Origin: Peptococcus simiae
GTDB taxonomy: Bacteria > Bacillota > Peptococcia > Peptococcales > Peptococcaceae
Direction: 5' to 3'
DNA length: 64,000 bases
Assembly: GCF_046097595.1 (NCBI RefSeq)
Contig: NZ_JBJUVG010000003.1
Span: 62,001-126,000, forward strand
The notes under the pieces are model-generated. The model was not told the origin of the DNA. It did not search any database and saw only the letters and a list, made by a program, of their open reading frames with translations. Positions 33,780 through 42,445 of this stretch are shown here, piece after piece. The position numbers were made by a program, and so were the translations under genes. Each line of letters begins with the position of its first letter. The stretch's first letter is position 1.

Positions 33780-34348
33780 TAGATTTTACCGACAAGGTCC
33801 AGACCCGGGGTTAGGGTTTCGCCGGATTCTTTCCACTTGGCCGGGCAAACTTCGCCGGGGTTTTCACGGACAAACTGGGCGGCCCGGATTTTATCGTAGA
33901 TCTGGCTGGCATCCCGGCCAATGCCGTCGGCATTGACTTCAACGGTTTGGATGATGCCGTCCGGGTCGATGACAAAGGTGGCCCGCTGCGCCAGACCGGC
34001 TTCTTCGTCTAAGACGTCGAAGGACCGGGTGATGGACTTGTGGGGGTCAGCCAGCATGGTGTATTCCAGCTTGCTGATGGCATCTGAATGGTCGTGCCAG
34101 GCCTTATGGACAAAGTGGGTATCGGTGGACATGGAGTAAACTTCTACACCCAGTTCCTGTAACTTGGCGTATTGGCTCTGCATGTCTTCCAATTCGGTGG
34201 GGCAGACAAAGGTAAAGTCTGCCGGGTAGAACATTAAAACGGTCCATTGGCCTTCAAAGTCCTTGTTGGAGACTTGGACAAATTCTTCTTTTTTAGGGTT
34301 ATATCCATCAGCAATAAATTCCGGGATTTGTTTTCTGACTTGAGACAT
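33779..34348 (-). CDS. ahpC: Alkyl hydroperoxide reductase subunit C (2-Cys peroxiredoxin)
   Basis: Reduces hydrogen peroxide, organic peroxides and peroxynitrite. The 189-residue protein has the peroxidatic Cys (C49) in DFTFVCPTEL and the resolving Cys in EVCPAKW near the C-terminus. The start has TTAAGGAGGAA upstream. It is first in the ahpCF operon, behind a clear promoter. I see no canonical PerR box. Confidence 0.96.
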   Translation of the reverse strand: MSQVRKQIPEFIADGYNPKKEEFVQVSNKDFEGQWTVLMFYPADFTFVCPTELEDMQSQYAKLQELGVEVYSMSTDTHFVHKAWHDHSDAISKLEYTMLADPHKSITRSFDVLDEEAGLAQRATFVIDPDGIIQTVEVNADGIGRDASQIYDKIRAAQFVRENPGEVCPAKWKESGETLTPGLDLVGKI

Positions 34349-34403
34349 AATAAGTTCCTCCTTAAAATTTCTTGCTAGTAGTTAGTTGTAGGCAACTACT
34401 TAT

Positions 34404-34432
34404 AGTATACCCAACTTCATCAGAAATAACAA
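34404..34432 (-). promoter_or_regulatory. Promoter of ahpCF
   Basis: On the minus strand TTGTTA (34427-34432) and TATACT (34404-34409), spacer 17 bp. An imperfect inverted repeat (GTAGTT/AACTAC, about 34378-34399) lies just downstream and could be an operator or leader hairpin. Confidence 0.7.
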
Positions 34433-34446
34433 GTTTGACAAAAGTA

Positions 34447-34489
34447 ACAAAAGGAACCCGACCTGAAGCCGGACTTCAGGTCGGGTTCC
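34447..34489 (-). terminator. Terminator of the stalk-domain gene
   Basis: GGAACCCGACCTGAAG (34453-34468) and CTTCAGGTCGGGTTCC (34474-34489) form a perfect 16-bp stem; the minus-strand tail is T-rich (TTTTG). Confidence 0.78.
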
Positions 34490-34493
34490 CTAC

Positions 34494-36080
34494 TTATGCA
34501 ATGCTTATAAAGAGGCTATCTGCCTGACTGTTTTCCTGGGCATAGGTTTGCAGGTGGAGGCTGCCGTCGGCACCGGGCCGGATGGCAGAAATCCGCCTGG
34601 TATTGGGCCGGTCTTTACTGGCGTTAATGAGGGGGAGGGCCCCTTCATTTAAGGCCAGGGGGGCCAGGGTGCCGGTTTTTAGGTCGAGGACAGAAAGCCT
34701 GGTGAAGGCCTGGTCGTCCCCGGTTCGGTCAACGGGGAAAAGGGCCAGGTAGTGGTCACTAAAGAGGACCTTCTGAATGAAAAAGGACTTGGACTGGGGC
34801 AGGAGGTCCAGGGTCGGGTCCAGCCGCCAGGTCCAGCGGCCGGCGTCAAGGTCATAGTGCCAGACCTCTTCGGTCCGCCCCTTTAGGGTTCGCATTTCCC
34901 GGGAGGCTACGAGCTGGTTGTCCTTGAGGACGGGGTCGCGGAAGGCATAGCCTTCGGAAATCATCTTGGCCGATCCGGGCTTAGTTAAGTCACAGAGGAC
35001 CATGCTCTCAGACAGGCCTCCCTGGCCGATGGTCCAGACGACCCTGTCTTGGTCCAGCTGGACATCCAGGTAGTAGCGGTGGGGGTCCTTAAGGGTGTCA
35101 AGGACCTGGTAGTCGCCGGTCTTTCGGTTATAGGCTCTGAGTTGGGCGGAAGCGCCGGGCTTATCCTTTAAGCCGGTGGTATAGACAATCCAGTTTTCAT
35201 TGGCGGCTAGCTTATCGATGTCCGGATAAAGCTGGTCGGCAATGAGCCGGGCCTGGCCGGGGTTAGCCAGAGGCGCCTCATAGAGGTTAAAGGGCATGCC
35301 GCCGGGGCTATCTGTGGAGGCCGTTTCCTGCCAGACCAGGCGGTCAGCGGTGGGAATCAGGGTCGGATTGGTGAGAACGCCCAGTTTGTTCTTGCCCGTT
35401 AGGATGACCCGACCCCGGTGGTAGAGCTTGCTGTAGCCGCCGCTGTTGAGCTGGGCATCACCGGTCAGGAGGCTACCGTCCGCCAGTCGGTCGATGACCT
35501 TGTCCACCTGGGGCGCCTCGGCCTTCAGGGCCGGGGTTGGCCCGGTGACGGACAGGGTCTTGTCCGGCTTGAGGACCTTGGTCGGGGTGAGGATGGTAAT
35601 GCTGCGACTGTCAGGGCTCCAATTCACTGTGCCGACGGTCTCCACCAAGGCCCGGAGGGGGAGGTAGACATAGGGCCCGTCCTCATAGGGGGCGGCCGGG
35701 GCCTGGGCCGGGTTTTGGTTAACCATGTAGGTGGTTTGGTCCAGGGTCCACTGGCTAGTGGTACCGGTTAAACTGGTGACGGTCACGGCATGGCCATCAC
35801 GAATGGCGGAAAAATGGAGCCGGGGCAGGAGCCGGTCGCTGATCATGGTTGTATTATCCACCAGGCTGATGCCGGCGGCCTGGTCTCCCGGGCTAAGGGC
35901 CTGGCCATTTACAATGACCTGGCTATCGGTTGGGGCCGGCTGGACCACCTGTTTGTCGGCCGGGACCTTGGCATTGGCGGTCGCCGGGGCGGGGTTATCC
36001 TGGGCCAGGGCCGGCGCCCCGGCAGCTAGGGCCAGGAGACAGGCCAGGCCCACAAGGATGAATTGGGTCTTCTTAAACAT
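34494..36080 (-). CDS. Secreted stalk-domain (copper amine oxidase N-like) protein with beta-propeller-like region
   Basis: A 528-residue protein with a signal peptide (KKTQFILVGLACLLALAAG, cleavage near ALAQ), a stalk domain of the copper-amine-oxidase-N type at about 45-170 (QVIVNGQALSP, then YVYLPLRALVETVGTVNW and SITILTP), and a long C-terminal part with repeated WD/TolB-like strands (for example ENWIVYTTGLKD, DRVVWTIGQGG). No amine-oxidase catalytic domain is present. It is probably an exported or wall-associated protein; its function is unknown. A TATACT -10 candidate is at 36145-36150 on the minus strand. Confidence 0.75.
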   Translation of the reverse strand: MFKKTQFILVGLACLLALAAGAPALAQDNPAPATANAKVPADKQVVQPAPTDSQVIVNGQALSPGDQAAGISLVDNTTMISDRLLPRLHFSAIRDGHAVTVTSLTGTTSQWTLDQTTYMVNQNPAQAPAAPYEDGPYVYLPLRALVETVGTVNWSPDSRSITILTPTKVLKPDKTLSVTGPTPALKAEAPQVDKVIDRLADGSLLTGDAQLNSGGYSKLYHRGRVILTGKNKLGVLTNPTLIPTADRLVWQETASTDSPGGMPFNLYEAPLANPGQARLIADQLYPDIDKLAANENWIVYTTGLKDKPGASAQLRAYNRKTGDYQVLDTLKDPHRYYLDVQLDQDRVVWTIGQGGLSESMVLCDLTKPGSAKMISEGYAFRDPVLKDNQLVASREMRTLKGRTEEVWHYDLDAGRWTWRLDPTLDLLPQSKSFFIQKVLFSDHYLALFPVDRTGDDQAFTRLSVLDLKTGTLAPLALNEGALPLINASKDRPNTRRISAIRPGADGSLHLQTYAQENSQADSLFISIA

Positions 36081-36264
36081 GGTAGACTCCTTTCTTGACT
36101 GGTGTAGCGAATGGCCCTTGCAAGAAGGGTCGGAACTTAGTTTAAGTATAGCAAAAATAAGCCCGTAAAGCTATAAACATTCATTTAAGATGGACTTTTG
36201 TCTTTTATATAAACGACTTTCAACCAGCCGGGTCAGATATCCGTAATAAGTAACAATTTGTTAT

Positions 36265-36335
36265 TTTGATAATCAAACTATTTACTTTGATATTCAAACT
36301 ATCTATAATAAGAGGCAATTGCTTTGATAATCAAA
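36265..36335 (+). promoter_or_regulatory. Three FabT-type operators
   Basis: Three 13-bp palindromes lie here: TTTGATAATCAAA at 36265-36277, TTTGATATTCAAA at 36286-36298 and TTTGATAATCAAA at 36323-36335. A further half-site (ATCAAA) is at 36339-36344. They match the known FabT/MarR-type fatty-acid operator core. Sites 1 and 2 are 21 bp apart, two helical turns. Site 2 fills the promoter spacer and site 3 lies downstream of the -10. Confidence 0.88.
36281..36309 (+). promoter_or_regulatory. Promoter of the fatty-acid synthesis operon
   Basis: TTTACT (36281-36286) and a perfect TATAAT (36304-36309), spacer 17 bp. The spacer is occupied by the second FabT-type palindrome, so repressor binding would block polymerase. 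Confidence 0.75.
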
Positions 36336-36374
36336 GTAATCAAATGCTGATGATAACCTGAGGAGGTATACAAA

Positions 36375-36605
36375 ATGATTTTTGACAAAGTAAAAGACGC
36401 CATTGTAGAAACCCTGAACTGTGATGCTGAAGCGGTCACCATGGAAGCCCGCCTGCGGGAAGACCTGGACGCAGACTCCCTCGATGCAACGGAACTCATC
36501 ATGAACCTGGAAGAAGCCTTCGGCCTGTCCATTTCCGATGAGGAAAGCCAACAACTCACCACCGTTGGGGATATTGTCAAGTACATCGAAAAAGCGCAGC
36601 AGTAA
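36375..36605 (+). CDS. acpP: Acyl carrier protein
   Basis: A 76-residue acidic helical protein. The phosphopantetheine attachment serine is S35 in DADSLDATELIM. It carries growing acyl chains between the Fab enzymes. It has a strong AGGAGG site and is the first gene behind the FabT-type operators, so it should be the most directly controlled member of the operon. Confidence 0.96.
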   Translation: MIFDKVKDAIVETLNCDAEAVTMEARLREDLDADSLDATELIMNLEEAFGLSISDEESQQLTTVGDIVKYIEKAQQ

Positions 36606-36619
36606 TTAAGGGCAGGGCC

Positions 36620-37066
36620 ATGACGATTGATGAGATTGAACGTTTACTGCGGGCCTTTGACCGGAGCGGGGTTGCCCAGTTAACGGTGAAAACCGCTGAC
36701 GGGACCGTCAAACTGAACAAGGCCCCGCTGGTGCAAGTGGCTTCGCCCGGCCCTCAAGGGCCTCTTCCGGTGCCCGTAGCGGCAGCAGAAGGGGCAGCCG
36801 GCCCTCTTGAAGAGGAACCGGCCTTTGCCACGGTGGAAGCCCCCCTGGCAGGTACTTTTTATGCGGCACCGGCTGAAGATGCCGATGCCTTTGTCCGGGT
36901 CGGTGACCACATTGAGGTCGGGCAAACCATTGGCATTATTGAAGCCATGAAGGTTATGAATGATATCCCTTCAACGGTCAGTGGCCAGGTGGTTGCCATC
37001 TTACCGGCCAACGGTACGGTGATTGGGTATCACGATGTCATCTTACAGGTGGAAGCGGATGTTTAA
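36620..37066 (+). CDS. accB: Biotin carboxyl carrier protein of acetyl-CoA carboxylase
   Basis: A 148-residue protein with an N-terminal assembly segment, an Ala/Pro-rich linker (about 38-70), and a C-terminal biotinyl domain. The biotinylated lysine is K111 in EAMKVMND. It shuttles carboxyl-biotin between AccC and AccAD. It overlaps accC by 8 bp. Confidence 0.96.
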   Translation: MTIDEIERLLRAFDRSGVAQLTVKTADGTVKLNKAPLVQVASPGPQGPLPVPVAAAEGAAGPLEEEPAFATVEAPLAGTFYAAPAEDADAFVRVGDHIEVGQTIGIIEAMKVMNDIPSTVSGQVVAILPANGTVIGYHDVILQVEADV

Positions 37067-38417
37067 AACAGTATGTATTGCCAACCGAGGCGAGGTGGCC
37101 GTTCGGATTATCCGGACCTGCCGGGATATGGGCATTAAAACCGTCCTTCCCTATGCTGAGCCGGATGCAGGCAGCCTGGCTGTAGCCCTGGCAGATACAG
37201 CCGTCTGTATTGGCCCGGCGGCCCTCAATGCCTCTTACCTAAATGCAGATGCTATTTTATCCGTAGCCTTGGCCTGTGAGGCCGAAGCGGTTCATCCGGG
37301 CTACGGATTTTTATCTGAAAACGCAGACTTTGCCCGCCAGGTTGCTGACCAGGGCCTGGTCTTTATCGGGCCGCCGGCAGAGGTCATCACCCAGATGGGG
37401 GATAAGATTGCGGCCCGGCAGCGGATGCGGGCAGCCGGGGTCCCGGTTATTCCGGGGTCCGATGGGCCGACAGCCAGTCTGGAAGAGGTCCTGGCGGTAG
37501 CTGAAGAAGGAGGTTACCCCCTGCTCTTGAAGGCAGCAGCCGGCGGTGGTGGCCGGGGCATGCGGCTGGTGGAAGCAGCAGAGGGGCTGGAAGAGGCCTT
37601 TTTGGCTGCCCAGCGGGAGTCGGAAGCGGCCTTTGGCGATGGCCGGCTCTATGCGGAAAAGTACTTGACCGGGGCCAAACACATTGAGGTGCAAATTGCC
37701 TGCGACCAGGCCGGGCACTGCATCCACCTGGGCGAACGGGACTGCTCCCTCCAGCACCGCCACCAAAAGGTCCTGGAAGAGACGCCCTGCCAACGCCTGT
37801 CGGCCGGCCTGCGGGAGGCCATTTGCCAGGCGGCGGTCCAGGCCGCCCAGGCAGTGGGCTATGTAGGGGTCGGGACTGTTGAATTTCTGGTCACCGCTGA
37901 GGGCGACTGGTACTTTATGGAGATGAACACCCGTCTCCAGGTCGAGCACCCCATTACCGAATGGGTGACCGGCATTGACCTGGTTCGGACCCAGCTGCGA
38001 CTGGCTGAAGGCCTGGCCCTGGAATGGGCCCAGGAGGATATCCGCCTCCAGGGTCATGCCATCGAGTGCCGGATCAATGCCCAGGACCCGATGACCGGCT
38101 TCCGGCCCTCTGTGGGCCGGGTCGAATCCCTTCACCTGCCTGAGGGGCCCTTTGTCCGGGTGGACTCGGCCCTCCTGCCGGGGGAGGAGGTCTCGCCCTT
38201 TTATGACTCCCTCCTGGCCAAGGTCACCGTCTGGGGGGAAAGTCGGCAAATCGCTATCCGGCGGATGCGGCGGGCTCTGTCTGAGATTATTATTGAGGGC
38301 CTTGATACCACGACCGACTTACACTTTATGATCCTACACCACCGGGATGTCATCCGTGGTGCCTATACGAGCCAATTTTTAGATGATCACCTGAAGGAAC
38401 TGGTGGATTTATTATGA
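37059..38417 (+). CDS. accC: Biotin carboxylase subunit of acetyl-CoA carboxylase
   Basis: ATP-grasp enzyme that carboxylates biotin on AccB. The start is the ATG at 37059 (MFKTVCIANRGEVAVRII), not the upstream frame start. The 452-residue protein has HPGYGFLSENA, the glycine-rich AAAGGGGRGMR, and EMNTRLQVEHPITE with catalytic residues. Both ends overlap neighbours by a few bases, indicating translational coupling. Confidence 0.97.
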   Translation: MFKTVCIANRGEVAVRIIRTCRDMGIKTVLPYAEPDAGSLAVALADTAVCIGPAALNASYLNADAILSVALACEAEAVHPGYGFLSENADFARQVADQGLVFIGPPAEVITQMGDKIAARQRMRAAGVPVIPGSDGPTASLEEVLAVAEEGGYPLLLKAAAGGGGRGMRLVEAAEGLEEAFLAAQRESEAAFGDGRLYAEKYLTGAKHIEVQIACDQAGHCIHLGERDCSLQHRHQKVLEETPCQRLSAGLREAICQAAVQAAQAVGYVGVGTVEFLVTAEGDWYFMEMNTRLQVEHPITEWVTGIDLVRTQLRLAEGLALEWAQEDIRLQGHAIECRINAQDPMTGFRPSVGRVESLHLPEGPFVRVDSALLPGEEVSPFYDSLLAKVTVWGESRQIAIRRMRRALSEIIIEGLDTTTDLHFMILHHRDVIRGAYTSQFLDDHLKELVDLL

Positions 38418-39292
38418 TGAGAGATGCTTTTTCCCAGCGGAAGGACCGGCTCAAGGTCTTTCAGGCTGCCCGGGAGCGGCTCCTGCGCCGCCCGGCGCCG
38501 GATAGGGATGATTTACGAAATATCAACTGCCCACTGTGTGGCGGGCGAATCCTCATGGCCGACCTTCGGGCGGCCCTTTATGTCTGCCCGGCTTGTGGCC
38601 AGACCCTGCCTATGCCGGCCCATGCCCGGTTGGAAAACCTGCTGGACCCCGGCACCATGAAAGAGCGGCAGGAGGGGCTTAAGACGACTAACCCCCTAGC
38701 CTTTCCCGGCTATAGCGACAAGTTGGACCGGGCCCGGCGGCAAAGCGGGCTGAATGACTCGGTGGTGACCGCTACCGGCCGGATTGACGGCCTGGCAGTG
38801 GCCATTGCCTGCATGGACAGCCGCTTTATGATGGGCAGCATGGGGGTGGTCTGTGGGGAAAAACTGGTGAGCCTGATTGAACATGCCACCAAGCGCAAGC
38901 TTCCCCTGGTTATCGTCGCCACCAGCGGCGGGGCCCGGATGCAGGAAGGCATTTTATCCCTGATGCAGATGGCCCGGACCAGCCAGGCCCTCAACCACTT
39001 CCATGCCGCCGGCCTCTTATACATCGTGGTCCTGACCGATCCCACCACCGGTGGGGTCATGGCCAGTTTTGCCAGCCTGGCGGATATCACCCTGGCCGAG
39101 CCCGGTGCCCTCATCGGCTTTGCCGGCCCCCGGGTCATCCAACAAACAGTCGGCGGTGACCTGCCGGAAGGCTTTCAGCGGGCAGCAGCCCAGCTGGAGA
39201 ACGGCTTTATTGACGCCATTGTGCCCCGGGAAGACCTGCGCCGGGAATTACAGTTTTACTTAACCATCCACCGAAAGGAGGGTCGCCTGTGA
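38414..39292 (+). CDS. accD: Acetyl-CoA carboxylase carboxyltransferase subunit beta
   Basis: With AccA, transfers CO2 from biotin to acetyl-CoA to give malonyl-CoA. The 292-residue protein has an N-terminal zinc ribbon (CPLCGG...CPACGQ) and a crotonase-fold core with VVATSGGARMQEGILSLMQM and SFASLADITLAEPGALIGFA. The start (ATGATG) overlaps accC; the stop overlaps the GTG of accA. Confidence 0.96.
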   Translation: MMRDAFSQRKDRLKVFQAARERLLRRPAPDRDDLRNINCPLCGGRILMADLRAALYVCPACGQTLPMPAHARLENLLDPGTMKERQEGLKTTNPLAFPGYSDKLDRARRQSGLNDSVVTATGRIDGLAVAIACMDSRFMMGSMGVVCGEKLVSLIEHATKRKLPLVIVATSGGARMQEGILSLMQMARTSQALNHFHAAGLLYIVVLTDPTTGGVMASFASLADITLAEPGALIGFAGPRVIQQTVGGDLPEGFQRAAAQLENGFIDAIVPREDLRRELQFYLTIHRKEGRL

Positions 39293-40080
39293 CCGCTTAT
39301 GAAACCGTCCGCCTGGCCCGGAGCCAGGGCCGGATCAATGGGAGCCGGCTTTTACAGGCCATTATCGATGACTTCCATGAGCTGCATGGCGACCGGCTGA
39401 CCGGCGATGACCCGGCCATTATCGGGGGGCTAGGCTACTTAGATGGCCAGGCCGTCACCGTCCTGGTCCAGGAACGGGGCCGGACCCTGGAAGAAAATGA
39501 ACGGGTCCGTTTTGGTATGCCCATGCCGGAAGGCTACCGGAAGGCTATCCGGCTTATGCGCCAGGCGGAAAAATTTGGCCGGCCGGTCATCACCCTGGTG
39601 GATACCCCCGGGGCCTACCCGGGCATTGAGGCAGAAAACCGGGGCCAGGCGGCAGCCATTGCTGAGTGCCTGGCCACTATGCTCAGCCTCAGGGTTCCGA
39701 CCCTGTCTTTGGTCATCGGAGAAGGGGGGTCCGGCGGTGCCCTGGCCCTGGCCGTCGCTGACCGGCTCTACATGATGGAGCACAGCGTTTTCTCGGTCAT
39801 ATCGCCGGAGGCCTGTGCCAGTATTTTATTCAAAGACCCCAGCCGGGCGCCGGAAGCGGCGGAGGCCCTCCACTTGCAGGCGGCCGACCTCCACGATATG
39901 GGCATCTGTGACGGGGTCTTTGGCGAAGCCGGCCAGGATATTACCCAGCTGGCGGCCAGCATCCGGCAGACCTTCTCTGACAGCCTGAAGCGCTTGCGGA
40001 AGGTGAGTGACCGGGACCTGCCGGAAAACCGTTACCGGCGTTATCGAAAGGTGGGGATGAGCCATGTATTCAGTGGATGA
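39289..40080 (+). CDS. accA: Acetyl-CoA carboxylase carboxyltransferase subunit alpha
   Basis: Partner of AccD. The 263-residue protein starts at a GTG behind AAAGGAGG. It has LHGDRLTGDDPAIIGGLGYL, TPGAYPGIEAENRGQ and IGEGGSGGALALAVADR. It is shorter at the N-terminus than the roughly 315-residue enterobacterial AccA, as is common in Bacillota operons. It overlaps fabT by 17 bp. Confidence 0.96.
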   Translation: MTAYETVRLARSQGRINGSRLLQAIIDDFHELHGDRLTGDDPAIIGGLGYLDGQAVTVLVQERGRTLEENERVRFGMPMPEGYRKAIRLMRQAEKFGRPVITLVDTPGAYPGIEAENRGQAAAIAECLATMLSLRVPTLSLVIGEGGSGGALALAVADRLYMMEHSVFSVISPEACASILFKDPSRAPEAAEALHLQAADLHDMGICDGVFGEAGQDITQLAASIRQTFSDSLKRLRKVSDRDLPENRYRRYRKVGMSHVFSG

Positions 40081-40531
40081 AAATCAGGCCAAAGAAACAA
40101 TGAATCGCTTTTTAGTGGATATTTTTAACCAAATTCTGGGCATTGAAGAAGACTGGCTAAAGGACCGGTTTGACGGTGATATCACCGTCGCTGAGGCCCA
40201 TATGCTGGTGGCCATTGGCGAGCGGGAGCACGGGGCCATGAGTGATGTGGCCCGGCACGCCGCCTTGACCAATGGCACCGTGACCACAGCCGTTAAAAAA
40301 TTGGAGAAGAAGGGCTATGTCCTCCGGACCAGGGATGAAGAGGACCGGCGCAAGTTGCGGGTCCGCCTGACTGCGTCCGGCCAGGCCGCTGTCCAGGCCC
40401 ATGGGGCCTTTCATACCGCCCTCTGTGACGGGATCTGGCAAAACCTAGATGATCAGATGCGGACCCCCTTTATCAAGGGGCTGTCTGAAGCGATTGCCGT
40501 CCTCAAGGGGATGCGGGAGGATTTGAAATGA
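40064..40531 (+). CDS. fabT: MarR-family repressor of fatty-acid synthesis (FabT-like)
   Basis: A 155-residue winged-helix protein. The HTH lies around AEAHMLVAIGEREHGAMSDV and TNGTVTTAVKKLEKKGYV, with the wing RTRDEEDRRKLRVRLT. FabT represses the fab genes with acyl-ACP as co-repressor. It sits within the fab operon, and three FabT-type palindromes lie at the operon promoter, so autoregulation is expected. Unlike in streptococci, where fabT is near the start, it is here the sixth gene, between accA and fabH. Confidence 0.88.
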   Translation: MYSVDENQAKETMNRFLVDIFNQILGIEEDWLKDRFDGDITVAEAHMLVAIGEREHGAMSDVARHAALTNGTVTTAVKKLEKKGYVLRTRDEEDRRKLRVRLTASGQAAVQAHGAFHTALCDGIWQNLDDQMRTPFIKGLSEAIAVLKGMREDLK

Positions 40532-41475
40532 TGCCCGGCTTACGGATTATCGGTACAGGGGCCCGGGCCGGCAGCCGGCGGGTCAGCAATGCAGACCTCT
40601 GCACCCGGCTGGATTCCAGCGATGAATGGATCCGGACCCGGACAGGTATCTGCGCCCGCCACCTGGCCGGTCCTGACGAAAGGGTCGAGGACCTGGCTGC
40701 GGCAGCGGCCCGCCAAGCCCTGGACCGGGCAGCCATTGCCCCGTCCTCTATCAGCCTGGTCATTGTGGCCACCTTCAGCCCCGCCGGCCGGATGCCGGCT
40801 GTGGCCACTGGCCTGGTTGGGGCCCTGGGCCTGGGCGAAGGGGTCCTGGCCTTTGACTTAAATGGGGCCTGTACCGGCTTTGTCCAAGCCCTGGACTGTG
40901 CCCGGAGCTTTTTGGCCACCCGGCCGGCCGGCCAACGGGCCCTGGTCGTCGGGGCGGAAATTATCTCCCACTGGGTCGACTGGTCTGACCGGGGGACGGC
41001 CGTCCTCTTTGGTGACGGGGCCGGGGCCCTTATTGTGGAACAGGCGCCGACCCTGTATGTAGCCCAGTTCGGCGTCCGGACCCAGCCGGAGGCTCTGACC
41101 GTCCAACCGGATGCGACCGGCCAATCGGTGGTCCGGATGGATGGCCAGGCCATCTTCCGCTTTGCCCTGCGGCAGGTCCCGGCCCTGATCCGGGACTTGA
41201 CTGACCAGGCCGGCCTTGCACCGGACGGGGTCAGTCATTTTATCCTGCACCAGGCCAACGGGCGAATCCTGGACAAGGTTGCCCAGCACCTGGACCTGCC
41301 GAAGGATCGTTTTTACTTAAATATCGGCGAGCTGGGGAATACCTCAGCCGCCTCTGTACCCTTGGCCTTAGACCAATGGATAACAGAAAAACCGCCCGTA
41401 GGCGGAGAAAAAGTTGTATTGGCCGGCTTTGGGGCCGGGCTCACTTGGGGAGGAATCATTTTTGAATGGTCATAA
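40528..41475 (+). CDS. fabH: Beta-ketoacyl-ACP synthase III
   Basis: Starts chain synthesis by condensing acyl-CoA with malonyl-ACP. The 315-residue protein has the catalytic Cys in FDLNGACTGFVQAL, His in ILHQANGRILD, and Asn in GELGNTSAAS. The start (ATGATG) overlaps the fabT stop. Its acyl-CoA choice (acetyl or branched) cannot be told from the sequence by eye. Confidence 0.95.
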   Translation: MMPGLRIIGTGARAGSRRVSNADLCTRLDSSDEWIRTRTGICARHLAGPDERVEDLAAAAARQALDRAAIAPSSISLVIVATFSPAGRMPAVATGLVGALGLGEGVLAFDLNGACTGFVQALDCARSFLATRPAGQRALVVGAEIISHWVDWSDRGTAVLFGDGAGALIVEQAPTLYVAQFGVRTQPEALTVQPDATGQSVVRMDGQAIFRFALRQVPALIRDLTDQAGLAPDGVSHFILHQANGRILDKVAQHLDLPKDRFYLNIGELGNTSAASVPLALDQWITEKPPVGGEKVVLAGFGAGLTWGGIIFEWS

Positions 41476-42445
41476 ATTAACAGAACTGCTAAATATCCGC
41501 TATCCTTTCATCCAGGGCGGAATGGCTCGGATTGCGACCGGGACCTTTGCGGCCCAGGTATCCAATGCCGGGGGCCTTGGGGTCATCGGGTCGGGCAGCA
41601 TGGAAGTCCAGCACCTGGAGGCCAATATCCGTGACTGTAAGGCCCTCCTGGAACCGGGCCGGACCTGGGCGGTCAACCTCATGATGATGAACCCCCACTG
41701 TGATGACTTGGTTGAGGTCATCATCCGGGAAAAGGTCCCGGTGGTCACGACCGGGGCCGGGAGCCCGGCGGCCTATGTGAGCCGGCTCCAGGAAGCCGGC
41801 TGCCAGGTCTGGCCGGTTATCGCCTCCCCCCTGATGGCCAAACGGATGGCCCGGTTGGGGGTCAATGGCCTGATCGCTGAAGGCTGTGAGGCCGGTGGCC
41901 ATGTCGGTTCCTTTACGACCATGTCCCTCCTGCCCCAGGTCATTGCCGCTGTAGACCTGCCTGTGGTGGCAGCCGGCGGCATTGTCACCGGGCGCCAGGC
42001 CCTGGCGGCCTATGCCCTGGGGGCTGTCGGTTTCCAAATCGGGACGGTCTTACTGGCCGCCGAAGAATGCCCCATCCATGACAATTACCGCGAACGGGTC
42101 CTAGGGGCCCGGCTGGAGGATGTGGTGACCATTGGCCGGATTGGGGGCACAGCGACCCAAATGCTCAAAAACCCCATGACCCGGGCCTACTTAAAGATGG
42201 AACGGGAGGGGGCTGACTGGGAAACCCTGGAACGGTTCTCCCTGGGTGGCCTGGCCAAGGCTGTTTTACATGGGGACAAAGACAACGGGGCCATGATGGC
42301 CGGCCAGAGCGTCGGCCTGGTCGACCAAGTGCGCCCCCTCAAGGATATTTTCGCAGGCCTCATGGCAGACATGGACCAAGGCCTGCATGACCTGCTCGCA
42401 GACTGGGAGGCGGAAGGACCATGGAAATCAACGGACACCATTTAG
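41462..42445 (+). CDS. fabK: Enoyl-ACP reductase II (FabK)
   Basis: FMN-dependent NAD(P)H enoyl-ACP reductase, the last step of each elongation round. It is inferred to start at the TTG 41462 behind GGAGG, overlapping fabH by 14 bp, giving 327 residues, close to the usual length. It has IQGGMARIATG, the EGCEAGGHVG segment with the family's catalytic His, and AAGGIVTGRQALAAYALGA. No FabI is seen in the window, so this is likely the main reductase. Confidence 0.92.
   Translation: MNGHKLTELLNIRYPFIQGGMARIATGTFAAQVSNAGGLGVIGSGSMEVQHLEANIRDCKALLEPGRTWAVNLMMMNPHCDDLVEVIIREKVPVVTTGAGSPAAYVSRLQEAGCQVWPVIASPLMAKRMARLGVNGLIAEGCEAGGHVGSFTTMSLLPQVIAAVDLPVVAAGGIVTGRQALAAYALGAVGFQIGTVLLAAEECPIHDNYRERVLGARLEDVVTIGRIGGTATQMLKNPMTRAYLKMEREGADWETLERFSLGGLAKAVLHGDKDNGAMMAGQSVGLVDQVRPLKDIFAGLMADMDQGLHDLLADWEAEGPWKSTDTI

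Noticed and set aside
34376..34399. Inverted repeat near the ahpC promoter as a PerR box
   Set aside because: It does not match the TTATAAT-n-ATTATAA PerR consensus; kept only as an unassigned repeat.
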